A DNA stretch of 64,000 bases from Microbacterium pseudoresistens (GTDB lineage Bacteria; Actinomycetota; Actinomycetes; Actinomycetales; Microbacteriaceae): assembly GCF_013409745.1 (NCBI RefSeq), contig NZ_JACCBH010000001.1:2108001-2172000 (forward strand). Direction: 5' to 3'. The notes under the pieces were generated by a model that saw only the letters and a program-made list of their open reading frames with translations, ran no database searches and was not told the DNA's origin. Within the stretch, counting starts at the first letter, position 1. Every line of letters starts with the position of its first letter. Shown in pieces: positions 15,503 to 23,968 of the stretch. The position numbers were made by a program, and so were the translations under genes.

Positions 15503-17512
15503 CTAGAAGCGACCACCCCCGGAACGGCCGCGGGATCCTCCGCCGAAGCTCGACGGACGGAACCCTCGACCTCCGCCGCTGGAACGCCAGCTGCCGGCCG
15601 AGCCTCCCCAACCGGACGAGGAGCTGCTGCCGCCGACACCGCCGGCGAGGATGCCGCCGAGGATGCCGCCGAGGATGTCGCCGCCGAGGTTGCCTCCGCC
15701 TCCGCCGCCCCAGCCGCCACCGAGGCCGCCGCCACCGAAGCCGGTGTCGAAGCCGGAGACGTCGCTCTGCGCCGCCGCGATGGCCTGCTGGGCGAGCTCG
15801 ATCGCTCGGGTGGCGTGCTGCAGCGACTCCTCCGGATCCGAGGTGCGCAGAGCTTCTGCCTTGCCGTACTCGGCGGTGGCCTCGGCCGCCCGTGTGCGGG
15901 CGGTGGCGCCGATGGTGCCGCGGCGGGTGACGATGAAGTCGTTCGCCGCCGAGATCTGCGCCTGGGCCTGCAGCATCGTGTGGTCGAGCACCTGGCGCGC
16001 CCGGGCGGCGCGCTCCTGCGCTCCGCGGATGCCTTCCATCGTGGCGTCGATCCGGGTGTTCACGGCCGTCAGGGCCTCGAGCACCACCTGCGGGCTGCGC
16101 GAGGCTCCGCTGAGGTTCTCGCGCGCCCGTGACAGCAGCGCACGTGTGGCTGTGGTCACCTCTTCGAGCTCCGCGGTGGCGGGCATGGAGGCCGCGGCGG
16201 CGAGGTCCTGCTCGAGGTCGGAGATGAGGGCTTTCGCCTTCTGCTCGCTGGCGGTGAGATCCTTGCCCAGCGAGCCGATGGCGTCGGCCAACTGCTGCGC
16301 CTGCACGACGCCTTCCTCGGCGGTGCGGATGGCGAACGCGGCCTCGCCGCGCTTACCGTCGGCCAGCAGCTTCTCCGCCTCGGCGATGTGCGCATCGGCG
16401 AGTTCGAGCCGGCTGGCCGCGTGCTCCGGATTCTCGGTGACCGTGCTGAGGGCCGCGGCGTCGTAGCTCTGCTGGAGCTCGGAGAGCGCGGCCGGAGCAG
16501 CGGTGACGGCCTCCTGCGTGCGGGCGCGTTGCTCGGTGACCCGCGTCAATGCCTCTTCGGCATTCTTCTCGAGGTCGCGGAGCTCATCGAAGGCCTTGAC
16601 GTTCGACTCCAGGCTGTGATCGATCTCGGCGCACAGCTTCACGATGTTGATGCGCCACGCGCGATGCTGCTCCGCCGTGTCCGGGATCTCGTCGTCGATC
16701 TTCTGCTTGAGCGAGAACGCCTCGGAAAGCTTCGCCTCGGCGCCCTTGACCACCTCGGTGAACGCTGCTGTCGCCTCCTCGCCGAACTGCGCCGTCGCGA
16801 ATCCGAGATCCTCTCGGCTCGAGGTGATCGCGTCGTCGGCGTGCACGAGGGCTGAGCCCGCCCGGGTGGTCAGTTCCTCGTCGGAGAGCCCGGAGAGATC
16901 CTCGGCCTTCCTGCGGCGCCCGGAGGGGGCGCCCTTGCGCTTGCGCAGGAACGACACGAGCAGCCAGATGAGGGCGCCGACGATGACGAGCACGAGCAAC
17001 GCCGTGAGGATGCCGGCCCACGGGCTGTCTCCGGCGGCGCCACCGCCGCTGGAGAAGCCGTCTGCGGCTTTCACGACCGCGCCGGACCAGTCGCCGTCGC
17101 GCAGAGCGGGCTCGATCTCCTGCTCGATCGCATCGAGACGGTTCTCGCTGATGGGACCGGCCGAGTCCGCCGAGATGTAGTACTGACGACCCTCGGTGGC
17201 GACGGCGAGCAGATACTGCGTGGTGCCGAGGCCGTTGTCGTACGCGACCTTGTCAGCCCATTGCTGGCGGTCGGAGGGCTGGGTGAAGTCATCGACGAAC
17301 ACGGCATAGAGGTCCAGTCCGTCCTGACGGCTGAGCGTGGTGAGCCGCTCGTTGAGCGACGACTCCTGGGCGGCACTGAGCACGTCGGCGTCGTCGGTGA
17401 CGAACCCGGACGACAGCGTCACCGGTGGCGTGGCCGCGACCGGACCCGCTCCGAGGATCGCGACGAACGCGCCCACCAACCCCGCCACGATCGCCCAGCG
17501 TCTCCGCATCAT
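15503..17512 (-). CDS. TPM-domain membrane protein with coiled coil and Gly-rich tail
   Basis: 669 residues: signal peptide or anchor (1-27), extracytoplasmic TPM domain (about 35-150, with DDADVLSAAQESSLNERL and QYYISAD), one membrane helix (about 165-190, ILTALLVLVIVGALIWLLV), a basic stretch, a long Glu/Ala-rich coiled coil (about 200-560), and a C-terminal low-complexity region dominated by Gly, Ser and Trp. TPM domains are linked to photosystem II repair or membrane-associated phosphatase function. Its exact role here is unknown. The pspA neighbour suggests an envelope-stress function. GAGGGGAG ribosome site before ATG-ATG at 17512. Confidence 0.85.
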   Translation of the reverse strand: MMRRRWAIVAGLVGAFVAILGAGPVAATPPVTLSSGFVTDDADVLSAAQESSLNERLTTLSRQDGLDLYAVFVDDFTQPSDRQQWADKVAYDNGLGTTQYLLAVATEGRQYYISADSAGPISENRLDAIEQEIEPALRDGDWSGAVVKAADGFSSGGGAAGDSPWAGILTALLVLVIVGALIWLLVSFLRKRKGAPSGRRRKAEDLSGLSDEELTTRAGSALVHADDAITSSREDLGFATAQFGEEATAAFTEVVKGAEAKLSEAFSLKQKIDDEIPDTAEQHRAWRINIVKLCAEIDHSLESNVKAFDELRDLEKNAEEALTRVTEQRARTQEAVTAAPAALSELQQSYDAAALSTVTENPEHAASRLELADAHIAEAEKLLADGKRGEAAFAIRTAEEGVVQAQQLADAIGSLGKDLTASEQKAKALISDLEQDLAAAASMPATAELEEVTTATRALLSRARENLSGASRSPQVVLEALTAVNTRIDATMEGIRGAQERAARARQVLDHTMLQAQAQISAANDFIVTRRGTIGATARTRAAEATAEYGKAEALRTSDPEESLQHATRAIELAQQAIAAAQSDVSGFDTGFGGGGLGGGWGGGGGGNLGGDILGGILGGILAGGVGGSSSSSGWGGSAGSWRSSGGGRGFRPSSFGGGSRGRSGGGRF

Positions 17513-17629
17513 CGCTCCCCTCGTGGTTCCCCGGTTGTGAGTCTATTCACAGATACCGCCTCACGGTAGCTCTCGTCCACACCCCCGCGCGCCGCCGCGT
17601 GGCGGCGAAGACAGGGCGCCGACCGAGCC

Positions 17630-17635
17630 TAGGGT
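17630..17635 (+). promoter_or_regulatory. -10 of the DUF3097 gene
   Basis: TAGGGT, 7 nt (GGGAAGG), then ATG 17643. Leaderless arrangement. Confidence 0.5.
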
Positions 17636-17642
17636 GGGAAGG

Positions 17643-18485
17643 ATGGACGACAGGTACGGCAGCGACTTTCTCGCGTCCGGATGGCGGGATCAGGGCACAG
17701 TGCGCCCCACGCCGACGCCCGCCGCGCCGGGCCTGGTCGTCGAGGTGGCCGCGGACGGGTTCTGCGGCGCCGTCACCCGCGTGGAGGGACGGCTCGTCGA
17801 GCTGGAGGATCGGCACGGCCGCCGTCGGCAGTTCCCGCTCGGCGCGGGTTTCATGATCGACGGCGAACCGGTGCTGCTGACCCTTCCGCGTGCGGCGGCG
17901 GATGTCCGCGCCCGCACCGCCTCCGGATCGTTCGCCGCCGACGACACCCGCGCGCGTATCGCGCGGCCGAGCCGCATCCTGGTCGAGGGGCGGCACGACG
18001 CCGAGCTGGTCGAGAAGGTGTGGGGCCACGATCTGCGGGTGGAGGGCGTGGTCGTGGAGTACCTGGAGGGGATCGATCTGCTCGATGACCTCCTGAGCGT
18101 CGCACCGCCCGATCGCACGCGTCGATACGGAGTGCTCGTGGACCATCTCGTTCCGGGATCGAAGGAGTCGCGCATCGCGGAGCAGATCCTGCGCGGTCCG
18201 CACGGCGCGCATCTGCGCATCGTGGGCCATCCCTTCATCGACGTGTGGCAGTGCGTGACCCCCGCGGCGATGGGGATCCGCGCATGGCCGGAGATCCCGC
18301 GCGGCACGGAGTGGAAGGTCGGGGTGTGCCGCGCCTTCGGCTGGCCCGCCGAGACCCAGACCGACATCGCGTACGCGTGGAAGCGCATCCTCGCCCGCGT
18401 CTCGACGTACCGCGACCTCGAGCCGTCGCTGCTGGGCCGCGTCGAGGAGCTCATCGACTTCGTGACCGAGCCGGTCGGGGCCTGA
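17643..18485 (+). CDS. DUF3097 family protein (Toprim-like)
   Basis: 280 residues conserved across actinobacteria. An N-terminal small beta domain (GFCGAVTRVEGRLVELED) is followed by ILVEGRHDAELVEKVWGHDLR, YLEGIDLLDDLL and VLVDHLVPGSKESRIAEQI. The EGRxD and DHLVxGSKE pattern resembles a Toprim-type acidic metal site. The function is not known. A role in nucleic-acid or tRNA metabolism is a guess from the fold and from trmB directly downstream. Start ATG 17643 fits the leaderless promoter. Confidence 0.88.
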   Translation: MDDRYGSDFLASGWRDQGTVRPTPTPAAPGLVVEVAADGFCGAVTRVEGRLVELEDRHGRRRQFPLGAGFMIDGEPVLLTLPRAAADVRARTASGSFAADDTRARIARPSRILVEGRHDAELVEKVWGHDLRVEGVVVEYLEGIDLLDDLLSVAPPDRTRRYGVLVDHLVPGSKESRIAEQILRGPHGAHLRIVGHPFIDVWQCVTPAAMGIRAWPEIPRGTEWKVGVCRAFGWPAETQTDIAYAWKRILARVSTYRDLEPSLLGRVEELIDFVTEPVGA

Positions 18486-18493
18486 GCCGCCGA

Positions 18494-18499
18494 TACGCT
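18494..18499 (+). promoter_or_regulatory. -10 of trmB
   Basis: TACGCT, 6 nt (GGGACG), then ATG 18506. Leaderless arrangement. Confidence 0.5.
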
Positions 18500-18505
18500 G
18501 GGACG

Positions 18506-19288
18506 ATGCCAGAGATGGGGCCAGAACAAGGGCCGGAGCACGCGTCGCAACGAGGGATGCCCGACCGCCCGACGTTCCGCGAGGAGCCGGTGTCTTTCGT
18601 GCGCCGCAGCGGGCGCATGTCGGAGGCGCAGGAACGCGCCTTCGTCGATCTCGCCCCGCATTACCTCATCGAGGTGCCGCGCGACACGGCGTGGACATCG
18701 GTGCATCCGGATGCGCTGATGGATGCGGCCGAACGGTACGGACGCCGGGCGCCGTTGGTCGTGGAGGTCGGTTCCGGCCAGGGGCACGCGATAGTCGCCG
18801 CGGCGGCCGTGCATCCGGACACCGACTTCCTCGCCGTCGAGGTGTTCCGCGCGGGTCTCGCCCGCACGATGCTGGACGCCGACCGCGCGGGGGTGCGCAA
18901 CCTGCGCCTCATCGAGGCGAATGCGCCGGAGGTGCTGTCGTCGTTCCTGCCTGCCGGATCGGCCGATGAGGTGTGGGTGTTCTTCCCCGATCCGTGGCAC
19001 AAGAAGCGGCACACCAAGCGCCGCCTCGTGCGCGCCGGATTCGGGGCGATCGCGGGGCATGCCTTGCGCGACGGCGGGCTGCTGCGGCTGGCGACCGACT
19101 GGGAGGAGTACGCCGTGCAGATGCGCGACGTGCTCGACGCCGAACCGGAGTTCGTGCGCGCCTTCGAGGGCGACTGGGCCGAGCGGTTCGACGGCCGCGT
19201 GATGACCGCGTTCGAGCGCAAGGGCATCGCCAAGGGCCGCGAGATCCGCGATCTCGTCTACCGGCGCGTCTCCCAGGGTGCCGGCTGA
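18506..19288 (+). CDS. trmB: tRNA (guanine-N7-)-methyltransferase
   Basis: Makes m7G46 in the tRNA variable loop using S-adenosylmethionine. The SAM motif VVEVGSGQGHAIV and the family signature FFPDPWHKKRHTKRR are both present. At 260 residues it has a slightly long N-terminus. The ATG at 18506 is selected since it follows the DUF3097 stop by 20 nt and a TACGCT -10 by 6 nt. An in-frame ATG 51 nt later is a less likely alternative. Confidence 0.95.
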   Translation: MPEMGPEQGPEHASQRGMPDRPTFREEPVSFVRRSGRMSEAQERAFVDLAPHYLIEVPRDTAWTSVHPDALMDAAERYGRRAPLVVEVGSGQGHAIVAAAAVHPDTDFLAVEVFRAGLARTMLDADRAGVRNLRLIEANAPEVLSSFLPAGSADEVWVFFPDPWHKKRHTKRRLVRAGFGAIAGHALRDGGLLRLATDWEEYAVQMRDVLDAEPEFVRAFEGDWAERFDGRVMTAFERKGIAKGREIRDLVYRRVSQGAG

Positions 19289-19343
19289 CCCGCACCTTGT
19301 TACCGTCATGCCGACGGTCTGAATCCGTCAGGAGGATCCGCCC

Positions 19344-20312
19344 GTGAGTCGACGCTTCGAGCTGCCGAGGCTGCGCTGGTCGCGCACGTTCGTGATCGTG
19401 TGCGCCGCCGTGTTCGTCGTGCTCTACGCCGTGGTCGTGCTACTGTACGCGCACGGCGGCCGGACGGATGAGGGCACGCCGGTCGACAACGCGAAGGAAG
19501 GCGTGCACGTCATCCTCACGCCGCGCGATGTCAACGCCGACACCGATCGCATCTCGATGGAGATGCGCTTCGCGTCCGGCAGCGAGTTCATCTCCGACGA
19601 CGGCCTCACCGTCACCCAGGACTTCCGGATGCTGTTGCCCGGCGCCGTGCTGCGCGAGGGGCAGGGGTTCGCCTTCACCGCGGGAGCAGCCGTGCCGCCC
19701 ACCGTGCTGGAGCTGCGCACGAGCGGAGCGATCGAGCGCTGGCCGTTCGACACGCATCCCGTGCAGACGATGCTGCTCGTGTCGACGGCCGACGAGTCGG
19801 GACAGGATGTTCCCGTGCACGCCGACCTCAGCCTCGGCGAGCACCACGTGCCGGGCTGGAACATCACGATCCGCGTCGATCACACCTCCGAGCCCGTCAC
19901 CCTCGAAGGCGGCGAAGTGGTGAAGCAGTACGTGATCGAGGCGCGCCGTGCCACGGCGACCGTCGCGTTCGGGCTCGTGCTGCTGGCTCTGATGGTGATG
20001 ATGCCCGCGCTCGGCCTGACGGTGGCGATCCTCGTGCTGCGCGGCCGTCGGAAGGTGGAGATCGGCATCTTCACCTGGAACGCGGGAATGCTGTTCGCCA
20101 CGCCCACGCTGCGCAACTTCCTGCCCGGCCAGCCGCCCATCGGCTCCTGGGTGGACTACCTCGTCGTGCTGTGGGTGGTGGCCGGTCTCATCCTCGCCCT
20201 GCTCATCAGCGTCGTCGCCTGGTACCGGTGGACCAGGCCGCAGCCGGAGATCGATCGCCGTAAGCGCGAGGAGGCGCAGGAGCGCGCCCGCAGCACTGTG
20301 GCGGCGGGATGA
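19344..20312 (+). CDS. DUF4436 membrane protein
   Basis: 322 residues. One membrane segment near the N-terminus (VIVCAAVFVVLYAVVVLLY), a large extracytoplasmic beta-rich region (about 45-195), and three C-terminal helices (VAFGLVLLALMVMMPALGL..., WVDYLVVLWVVAGLILALLISVV). The block RWPFDTHPVQTM is typical of DUF4436. Function unknown. Good ribosome site AGGAGG before the start at 19344. Its stop overlaps the next gene (ATGA), so the two membrane proteins are co-expressed. Confidence 0.85.
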   Translation: MSRRFELPRLRWSRTFVIVCAAVFVVLYAVVVLLYAHGGRTDEGTPVDNAKEGVHVILTPRDVNADTDRISMEMRFASGSEFISDDGLTVTQDFRMLLPGAVLREGQGFAFTAGAAVPPTVLELRTSGAIERWPFDTHPVQTMLLVSTADESGQDVPVHADLSLGEHHVPGWNITIRVDHTSEPVTLEGGEVVKQYVIEARRATATVAFGLVLLALMVMMPALGLTVAILVLRGRRKVEIGIFTWNAGMLFATPTLRNFLPGQPPIGSWVDYLVVLWVVAGLILALLISVVAWYRWTRPQPEIDRRKREEAQERARSTVAAG

Positions 20313-21211
20313 GCATCCGGGCCCGAGCGCGCAGACGCTCGGTCGCACCCATGGCACGGATCGTCGCCGCCCTGATCGTGTGCCTCGCCGCACCGGCGTT
20401 CTTCGTCGTGCGCATCCCGTGGCTCGGCGGGACGCTTCTCGCCCTCGGTCTGATCGCGGCGATGCTCGTGGAGCACGTCGGCGACGCCCCGGAACGTCCC
20501 GAGGTGCGGATCGGTGCTCGCGGGGAGACCGCTCGCACCGTCTCGGATCGGCCGCCCTCGCTCACCCGCGACCTGTCGCTCATCGCGCTGGGGATGCTCA
20601 TCGTGAGCGCCATCCCGCTGGCCGCCGAGCTCGATGATGCCGCCATGCTGCGATTCACCCTGGCGCTCGGCGGCGCCGTCGCTGTGCCGTACCTCGTCTC
20701 GCGGTACGTGTTCCGCGACCGCGCCATCCGCTTCCCCTGGCGCACCGGACGGCGCTGGGGGCGGCTGCAGTGGACGTGGTTGGTTGCCGTGCTCGTGCTG
20801 GGCTGGCTCATCCTGCCGTACTACTTCATCACCAGCGGGGTCTACCGCAACTGGCCCGTCGTCGACACGCCCGACCTCATCGGCCGGCTGTTCCTCGGCG
20901 TGGGCGCCGTGGGCATCTGGGACGAGCTCTTCTTCATCTGCACCGTCTTCGCGCTGCTGCGCCGGCATTTCCCGGATGCGCTGGCCAACCTCCTGCAGAC
21001 GATCGTGTTCGTGTCGTTCCTGTGGGAGCTCGGCTACCGGGCCTGGGGGCCGGTACTGACCATCCCGTTCGCGCTTCTGCAGGGGTTCATCTTCCTGCGC
21101 ACGCACTCGCTCGCCTATGTCGTGACCGTGCATCTCCTCTTCGACGCCGTGGTCTTCGCCGTGCTCGTGCACGCCCACAATCCGGGACTGCTGGATGTGT
21201 TCCTGATCTGA
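20309..21211 (+). CDS. CPBP/CAAX-like intramembrane protein with degenerate active site
   Basis: 300 residues with about eight membrane helices. The arrangement resembles CPBP (Abi/CAAX) intramembrane proteases: GIWDELFFICTVFALLRRHF sits where EExxxR is expected, and VTVHLLFD gives a C-terminal HxxxD. The first Glu is Asp, and the Arg is not in the expected place, so protease activity is doubtful. Coupled to the DUF4436 gene by an ATGA overlap. Confidence 0.7.
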   Translation: MSIRARARRRSVAPMARIVAALIVCLAAPAFFVVRIPWLGGTLLALGLIAAMLVEHVGDAPERPEVRIGARGETARTVSDRPPSLTRDLSLIALGMLIVSAIPLAAELDDAAMLRFTLALGGAVAVPYLVSRYVFRDRAIRFPWRTGRRWGRLQWTWLVAVLVLGWLILPYYFITSGVYRNWPVVDTPDLIGRLFLGVGAVGIWDELFFICTVFALLRRHFPDALANLLQTIVFVSFLWELGYRAWGPVLTIPFALLQGFIFLRTHSLAYVVTVHLLFDAVVFAVLVHAHNPGLLDVFLI

Positions 21212-21258
21212 GGTCGCCTGCCACTCCGGCGACTCTGGTGAGATGCGGAGGCGCGGGG

Positions 21259-21264
21259 CAGAAT
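21259..21264 (+). promoter_or_regulatory. -10 of the DUF1304 gene
   Basis: CAGAAT, 6 nt, then GTG 21271. Leaderless arrangement. Confidence 0.35.
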
Positions 21265-21270
21265 CGGATC

Positions 21271-21657
21271 GTGCTCCTCATCGGATCGATCCTCGCCGCG
21301 CTCGCTGCGCTCCTGCACGTGTACATCTTCGTCCTCGAGTCGATCCGCTGGACGCATCCGTCCACGCGACGCGTCTTCGGGATCAGCGAGGCCGACGCGG
21401 AGGTGACCAAGCCGCTGGCGTTCAACCAGGGCTTCTACAACCTCTTCCTCGCTGTGGCCGCCGGAGCCGGTGCGGTGTGCATCCTCGCCGGGGCGACGGT
21501 CGTCGGCGTCACGCTCGCCCTGGCAGGCACCGTGATGATGCTCGCCGCCGCGCTCGTGCTCGTCCTGTCGGACCGCACGAAGGCGAGGGCGGCGACGGTG
21601 CAGGGACTCATCCCGCTGCTCGCGGTGATCGCGCTCGTGATCGGTGCGTCGACCTGA
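21271..21657 (+). CDS. DUF1304 family membrane protein
   Basis: 128 residues with four predicted membrane helices. The N-terminus LLIGSILAALAALLHVYIFVLESIRW and the block FNQGFYNLFLAVAAGAG are diagnostic of DUF1304. Function unknown. The GTG at 21271 begins right at the first helix and follows a CAGAAT hexamer. It converges on the DUF998 gene with a 13-nt gap. Confidence 0.88.
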   Translation: MLLIGSILAALAALLHVYIFVLESIRWTHPSTRRVFGISEADAEVTKPLAFNQGFYNLFLAVAAGAGAVCILAGATVVGVTLALAGTVMMLAAALVLVLSDRTKARAATVQGLIPLLAVIALVIGAST

Positions 21658-21670
21658 CGCCGCATCGACG

Positions 21671-22342
21671 CTATGCGGATGCCGCGCGCTGTGCGATGAC
21701 CGGGTGCGGGACGATCCGGTAGACCTGCACGGAGGCGACGAACAGCCACCCGAAGCTCGCGATCACGGCGATCCACAGCAGTGCGATGCCGACGGCGCCC
21801 GACGAAAGCGCGGCTCCGGCGAGGAACGCGATGACGATCACGACGCCGAGGATGCGCGACCACGCGGCGTGCGACCGCTCCCCGCGTGCGGCGAAGCACC
21901 GGGCGAGCATGATCGCCGCCGCGCCCAGGGCGATGAATTCCACGGCGCCCAGAGCGAGGTGGATCACGCCGCCGACGCTCATCCCGGATGCGGCACCCGC
22001 AGGAAAGCCGCCGGCCGGGTCGGGGCGGAAGATCCCGGCCAGCGCGATCGCCGCACCGGCGACGATCACGAGCGTTCCCGCACTGCGCCCCCGCCCGTCG
22101 ATCGCACGCCGCAGGCCCCATCCGGCGACGATCACCATGATTCCGGTGAGGATGAAGTTCACGGTCTGCAGCCAGCCGGCTTCGCCGAGCGTGAGCAGGC
22201 TGAGGGCGTGGCGCGACAGGTCGAAGCCCTGTCGGGTGAGGGCGAGAATCACCCCGAAGACGAGATAGAAGGGCCCGGCGACAGCACCCCACCCCAGCAT
22301 CGATCGGGTCACGGCGGCACGAACATCCAGTCCTTCGGTCAT
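21671..22342 (-). CDS. DUF998 family membrane protein
   Basis: 223 residues with six to seven membrane helices. The segment FDLSRHALSLLTLGEAGWLQTVNFILTG is typical of DUF998. Function unknown. The ATG at 22342 is preferred to one about 105 nt upstream, which would overlap the MarR gene start. It also follows a TATCGT -10 by 6 nt. It is divergent from the MarR gene (79 nt gap), so it is a candidate target of that regulator. Confidence 0.85.
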   Translation of the reverse strand: MTEGLDVRAAVTRSMLGWGAVAGPFYLVFGVILALTRQGFDLSRHALSLLTLGEAGWLQTVNFILTGIMVIVAGWGLRRAIDGRGRSAGTLVIVAGAAIALAGIFRPDPAGGFPAGAASGMSVGGVIHLALGAVEFIALGAAAIMLARCFAARGERSHAAWSRILGVVIVIAFLAGAALSSGAVGIALLWIAVIASFGWLFVASVQVYRIVPHPVIAQRAASA

Positions 22343-22348
22343 AATGCA

Positions 22349-22354
22349 ACGATA
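22349..22354 (-). promoter_or_regulatory. -10 of the DUF998 gene
   Basis: TATCGT on the minus strand, 6 nt before ATG 22342, in the AT-richer gap shared with the MarR gene. Confidence 0.45.
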
Positions 22355-22421
22355 AAGGAAAGATTCAGAAAGCGAAAGAGATGGTCCGGGCTTCGTCCCG
22401 AGAGCCTGCGAGGATGAAGGC

Positions 22422-22961
22422 GTGTCCGAACCGATACCTGACATCAATCAGGGCGACTCCGCGCTGTGGCGCGTGCTGGATCGGTATCGCGAGCTCGAAC
22501 TGCAACTCGCCGTCTTCGGCCATCACCTCAGCGCGCGGCTCGGCATGCGTCCGGTCGATCTGCAGTGCTTCAACCTCGTGCACCGCCACGACGCCGTCAC
22601 GGTCGGGGATCTCGCGCGGATGCTGGCGCTCCCGCCTGCCACGACGACGGGCATCATCGACAGACTCGTCTCGCAGGGCTGGGTCGCCCGTGACCGGTCG
22701 GAGTCCGATCGGCGCACGGTCGTCGTGCGGGTGCTTCCCGACCGGCTGCCCGAGCTCTTCGGCGCCCTCGCCCCGCTGGGCGAAGACCTGGGCGCGAAGC
22801 TCGTCGAGTTCGACGAGGGGGCGCTCGGGGCGATCGCCGACTTCCTCGCGCACGCCGCCACGGCGACGCAGCGCGCGACGAATCGCGACGACGCAATGGT
22901 GCCCCCGACAGGAATCGAACCTGCGACCTACGGTACCGGAAACCGGCGCTCTATCCGCTGA
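22422..22961 (+). CDS. MarR-family transcriptional regulator, C-terminus antisense to tRNA-Arg
   Basis: 179 residues. Winged-helix core: VTVGDLARMLALPPATTTGIIDRLVSQGWVARDRSESDRRTVVVRVLP, where the wing DRSESDRR is diagnostic of MarR. Start GTG 22422, with GAGGATGAAGG ahead of it. The frame has no stop until 22959-22961, so the last ~20 residues (PPTGIEPATYGTGNRRS...) are read from the complementary strand of the tRNA gene. The DNA-binding part is complete. The tail is probably dispensable. Probable targets: itself and the divergent DUF998 gene. Confidence 0.85.
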   Translation: MSEPIPDINQGDSALWRVLDRYRELELQLAVFGHHLSARLGMRPVDLQCFNLVHRHDAVTVGDLARMLALPPATTTGIIDRLVSQGWVARDRSESDRRTVVVRVLPDRLPELFGALAPLGEDLGAKLVEFDEGALGAIADFLAHAATATQRATNRDDAMVPPTGIEPATYGTGNRRSIR

Positions 22962-22972
22962 GCTACGGAGGC
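22897..22972 (-). tRNA. tRNA-Arg(CCG)
   Basis: Full cloverleaf on the minus strand. Acceptor GCCTCCG pairs with CGGGGGC (one G-U), D-stem GCTC/GAGC, T-stem GCAGG/CCTGT with TTCGATT loop. The anticodon CCG is at 22937-22939 and decodes CGG. CCA is encoded (22897-22899) after discriminator A. One C-U mismatch sits at the top of the anticodon stem. Confidence 0.95.
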
Positions 22973-22982
22973 GTACCGACCG

Positions 22983-22988
22983 ATCCTA
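22983..22988 (-). promoter_or_regulatory. -10 of tRNA-Arg
   Basis: TAGGAT on the minus strand, 10 nt before the mature 5' end. This would place transcription start only a few bases upstream of the tRNA. Confidence 0.5.
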
Positions 22989-23023
22989 TCAGCGCGCACG
23001 CATGATTCATTCCGTGGTGCGAC

Positions 23024-23048
23024 GCGCTGCCGGAACGGCCGGCGGCGC
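23024..23048 (-). terminator. Terminator of the NgcEFG-like operon
   Basis: 10-bp stem with one G-U pair (23024-23033 with 23039-23048; arm GCGCTGCCGG) and a 5-nt loop, abutting the stop codon of the last permease gene. Confidence 0.6.
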
Positions 23049-23968
23049 TACTTCATCGTTCCCTGCGACACCGAGCCGTGCAGTTGGCGCTGGAAGAAGA
23101 TGTAGACGATGAGCACGGGGACGATCGTGATGATCACCGCCGCGAACATGGCCCCGAAGTCCACCTGATATCCCGCCGACGACGCGAACGACGCCATGCC
23201 CTGAGAGAGCACATAGCTGCTCTTGTCGGTGTTCAGCGCGATCGGCAGCAGGAACTGGTTCCACAGGCCGAGGAAGTTCATGATCGCGACGGCCGCCAGG
23301 CCGGGCTTGGCCATCGGCAGCATCACCTGGAAGAAGGTGCGCCACTCGCTGGCTCCGTCGACGTAGGCCGCCTCCTGGATCTCGTACGGCAACGATTTGA
23401 AGAACGAGTACAGGAAGAACACGGTGAACGGCAGCGCGAAAGCCACGTACGTGAGAATCAGCCCCGGGAGCGTGTTCAGCAGTCCCATGCCCTGCAGGAT
23501 GAAGAACAGCGGCACGATCGCGAGGAACACCGGGAAGGTGAGCCCGGCCAGCATCAGGTAGTACACGACGTTGCTGCCCGGCAGGTCGAAGCGCGCGAGC
23601 ACGTACGCGCACATGGCGCCCAGGATCATCACCAGCACGAGTGAGACGCCCACGACGATGACGGTGTTGACGAACATGCCGCCGAAATTGTGCTGGCTCC
23701 ACGCCGAGACGTAGTTCGCGAAGTTCCACTCCGCGGGCAGGCCGAAGGGGGAGGCGAAGATCTCACGGGTGGTCTTGAACGATGACAGCAGCGTCCACAC
23801 CATCGGCAGGATGACGATGATCGACCAGACGGCGAGCACCACGTGCGAGACGCCGCTGACGGCTTTGTCGCCCGGAGTGGACTCCACCTTGCGCCGCGCG
23901 GGTCCGCGCAGCGCCGCTCGCCGGGCTTTCGGATCGATGGAGATCAGGGTCGAGGTCTTGTCGCTCAC
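23048..23968 (-). CDS. ngcG: Carbohydrate ABC transporter permease (NgcG-like)
   Basis: 306-residue permease of the MalG/CUT1 group with six membrane segments. The EAA loop EIQEAAYVDGASEWRTFFQVMLPMAKPG contacts the ATPase. The GTG at 23968 overlaps the upstream permease stop (GTGA). It forms the membrane channel with the NgcF-like permease. No ATPase gene is in the operon, as usual for CUT1 systems that share one MsiK-type ATPase encoded elsewhere. The amino-sugar assignment rests on the operon context. Confidence 0.88.
   Translation of the reverse strand: MSDKTSTLISIDPKARRAALRGPARRKVESTPGDKAVSGVSHVVLAVWSIIVILPMVWTLLSSFKTTREIFASPFGLPAEWNFANYVSAWSQHNFGGMFVNTVIVVGVSLVLVMILGAMCAYVLARFDLPGSNVVYYLMLAGLTFPVFLAIVPLFFILQGMGLLNTLPGLILTYVAFALPFTVFFLYSFFKSLPYEIQEAAYVDGASEWRTFFQVMLPMAKPGLAAVAIMNFLGLWNQFLLPIALNTDKSSYVLSQGMASFASSAGYQVDFGAMFAAVIITIVPVLIVYIFFQRQLHGSVSQGTMK

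Noticed and set aside
22422..22961. Frameshift or pseudogene in the MarR gene
   Set aside because: The DNA-binding and dimer helices are intact up to the tRNA. Only the tail enters it, so a working protein is likely.
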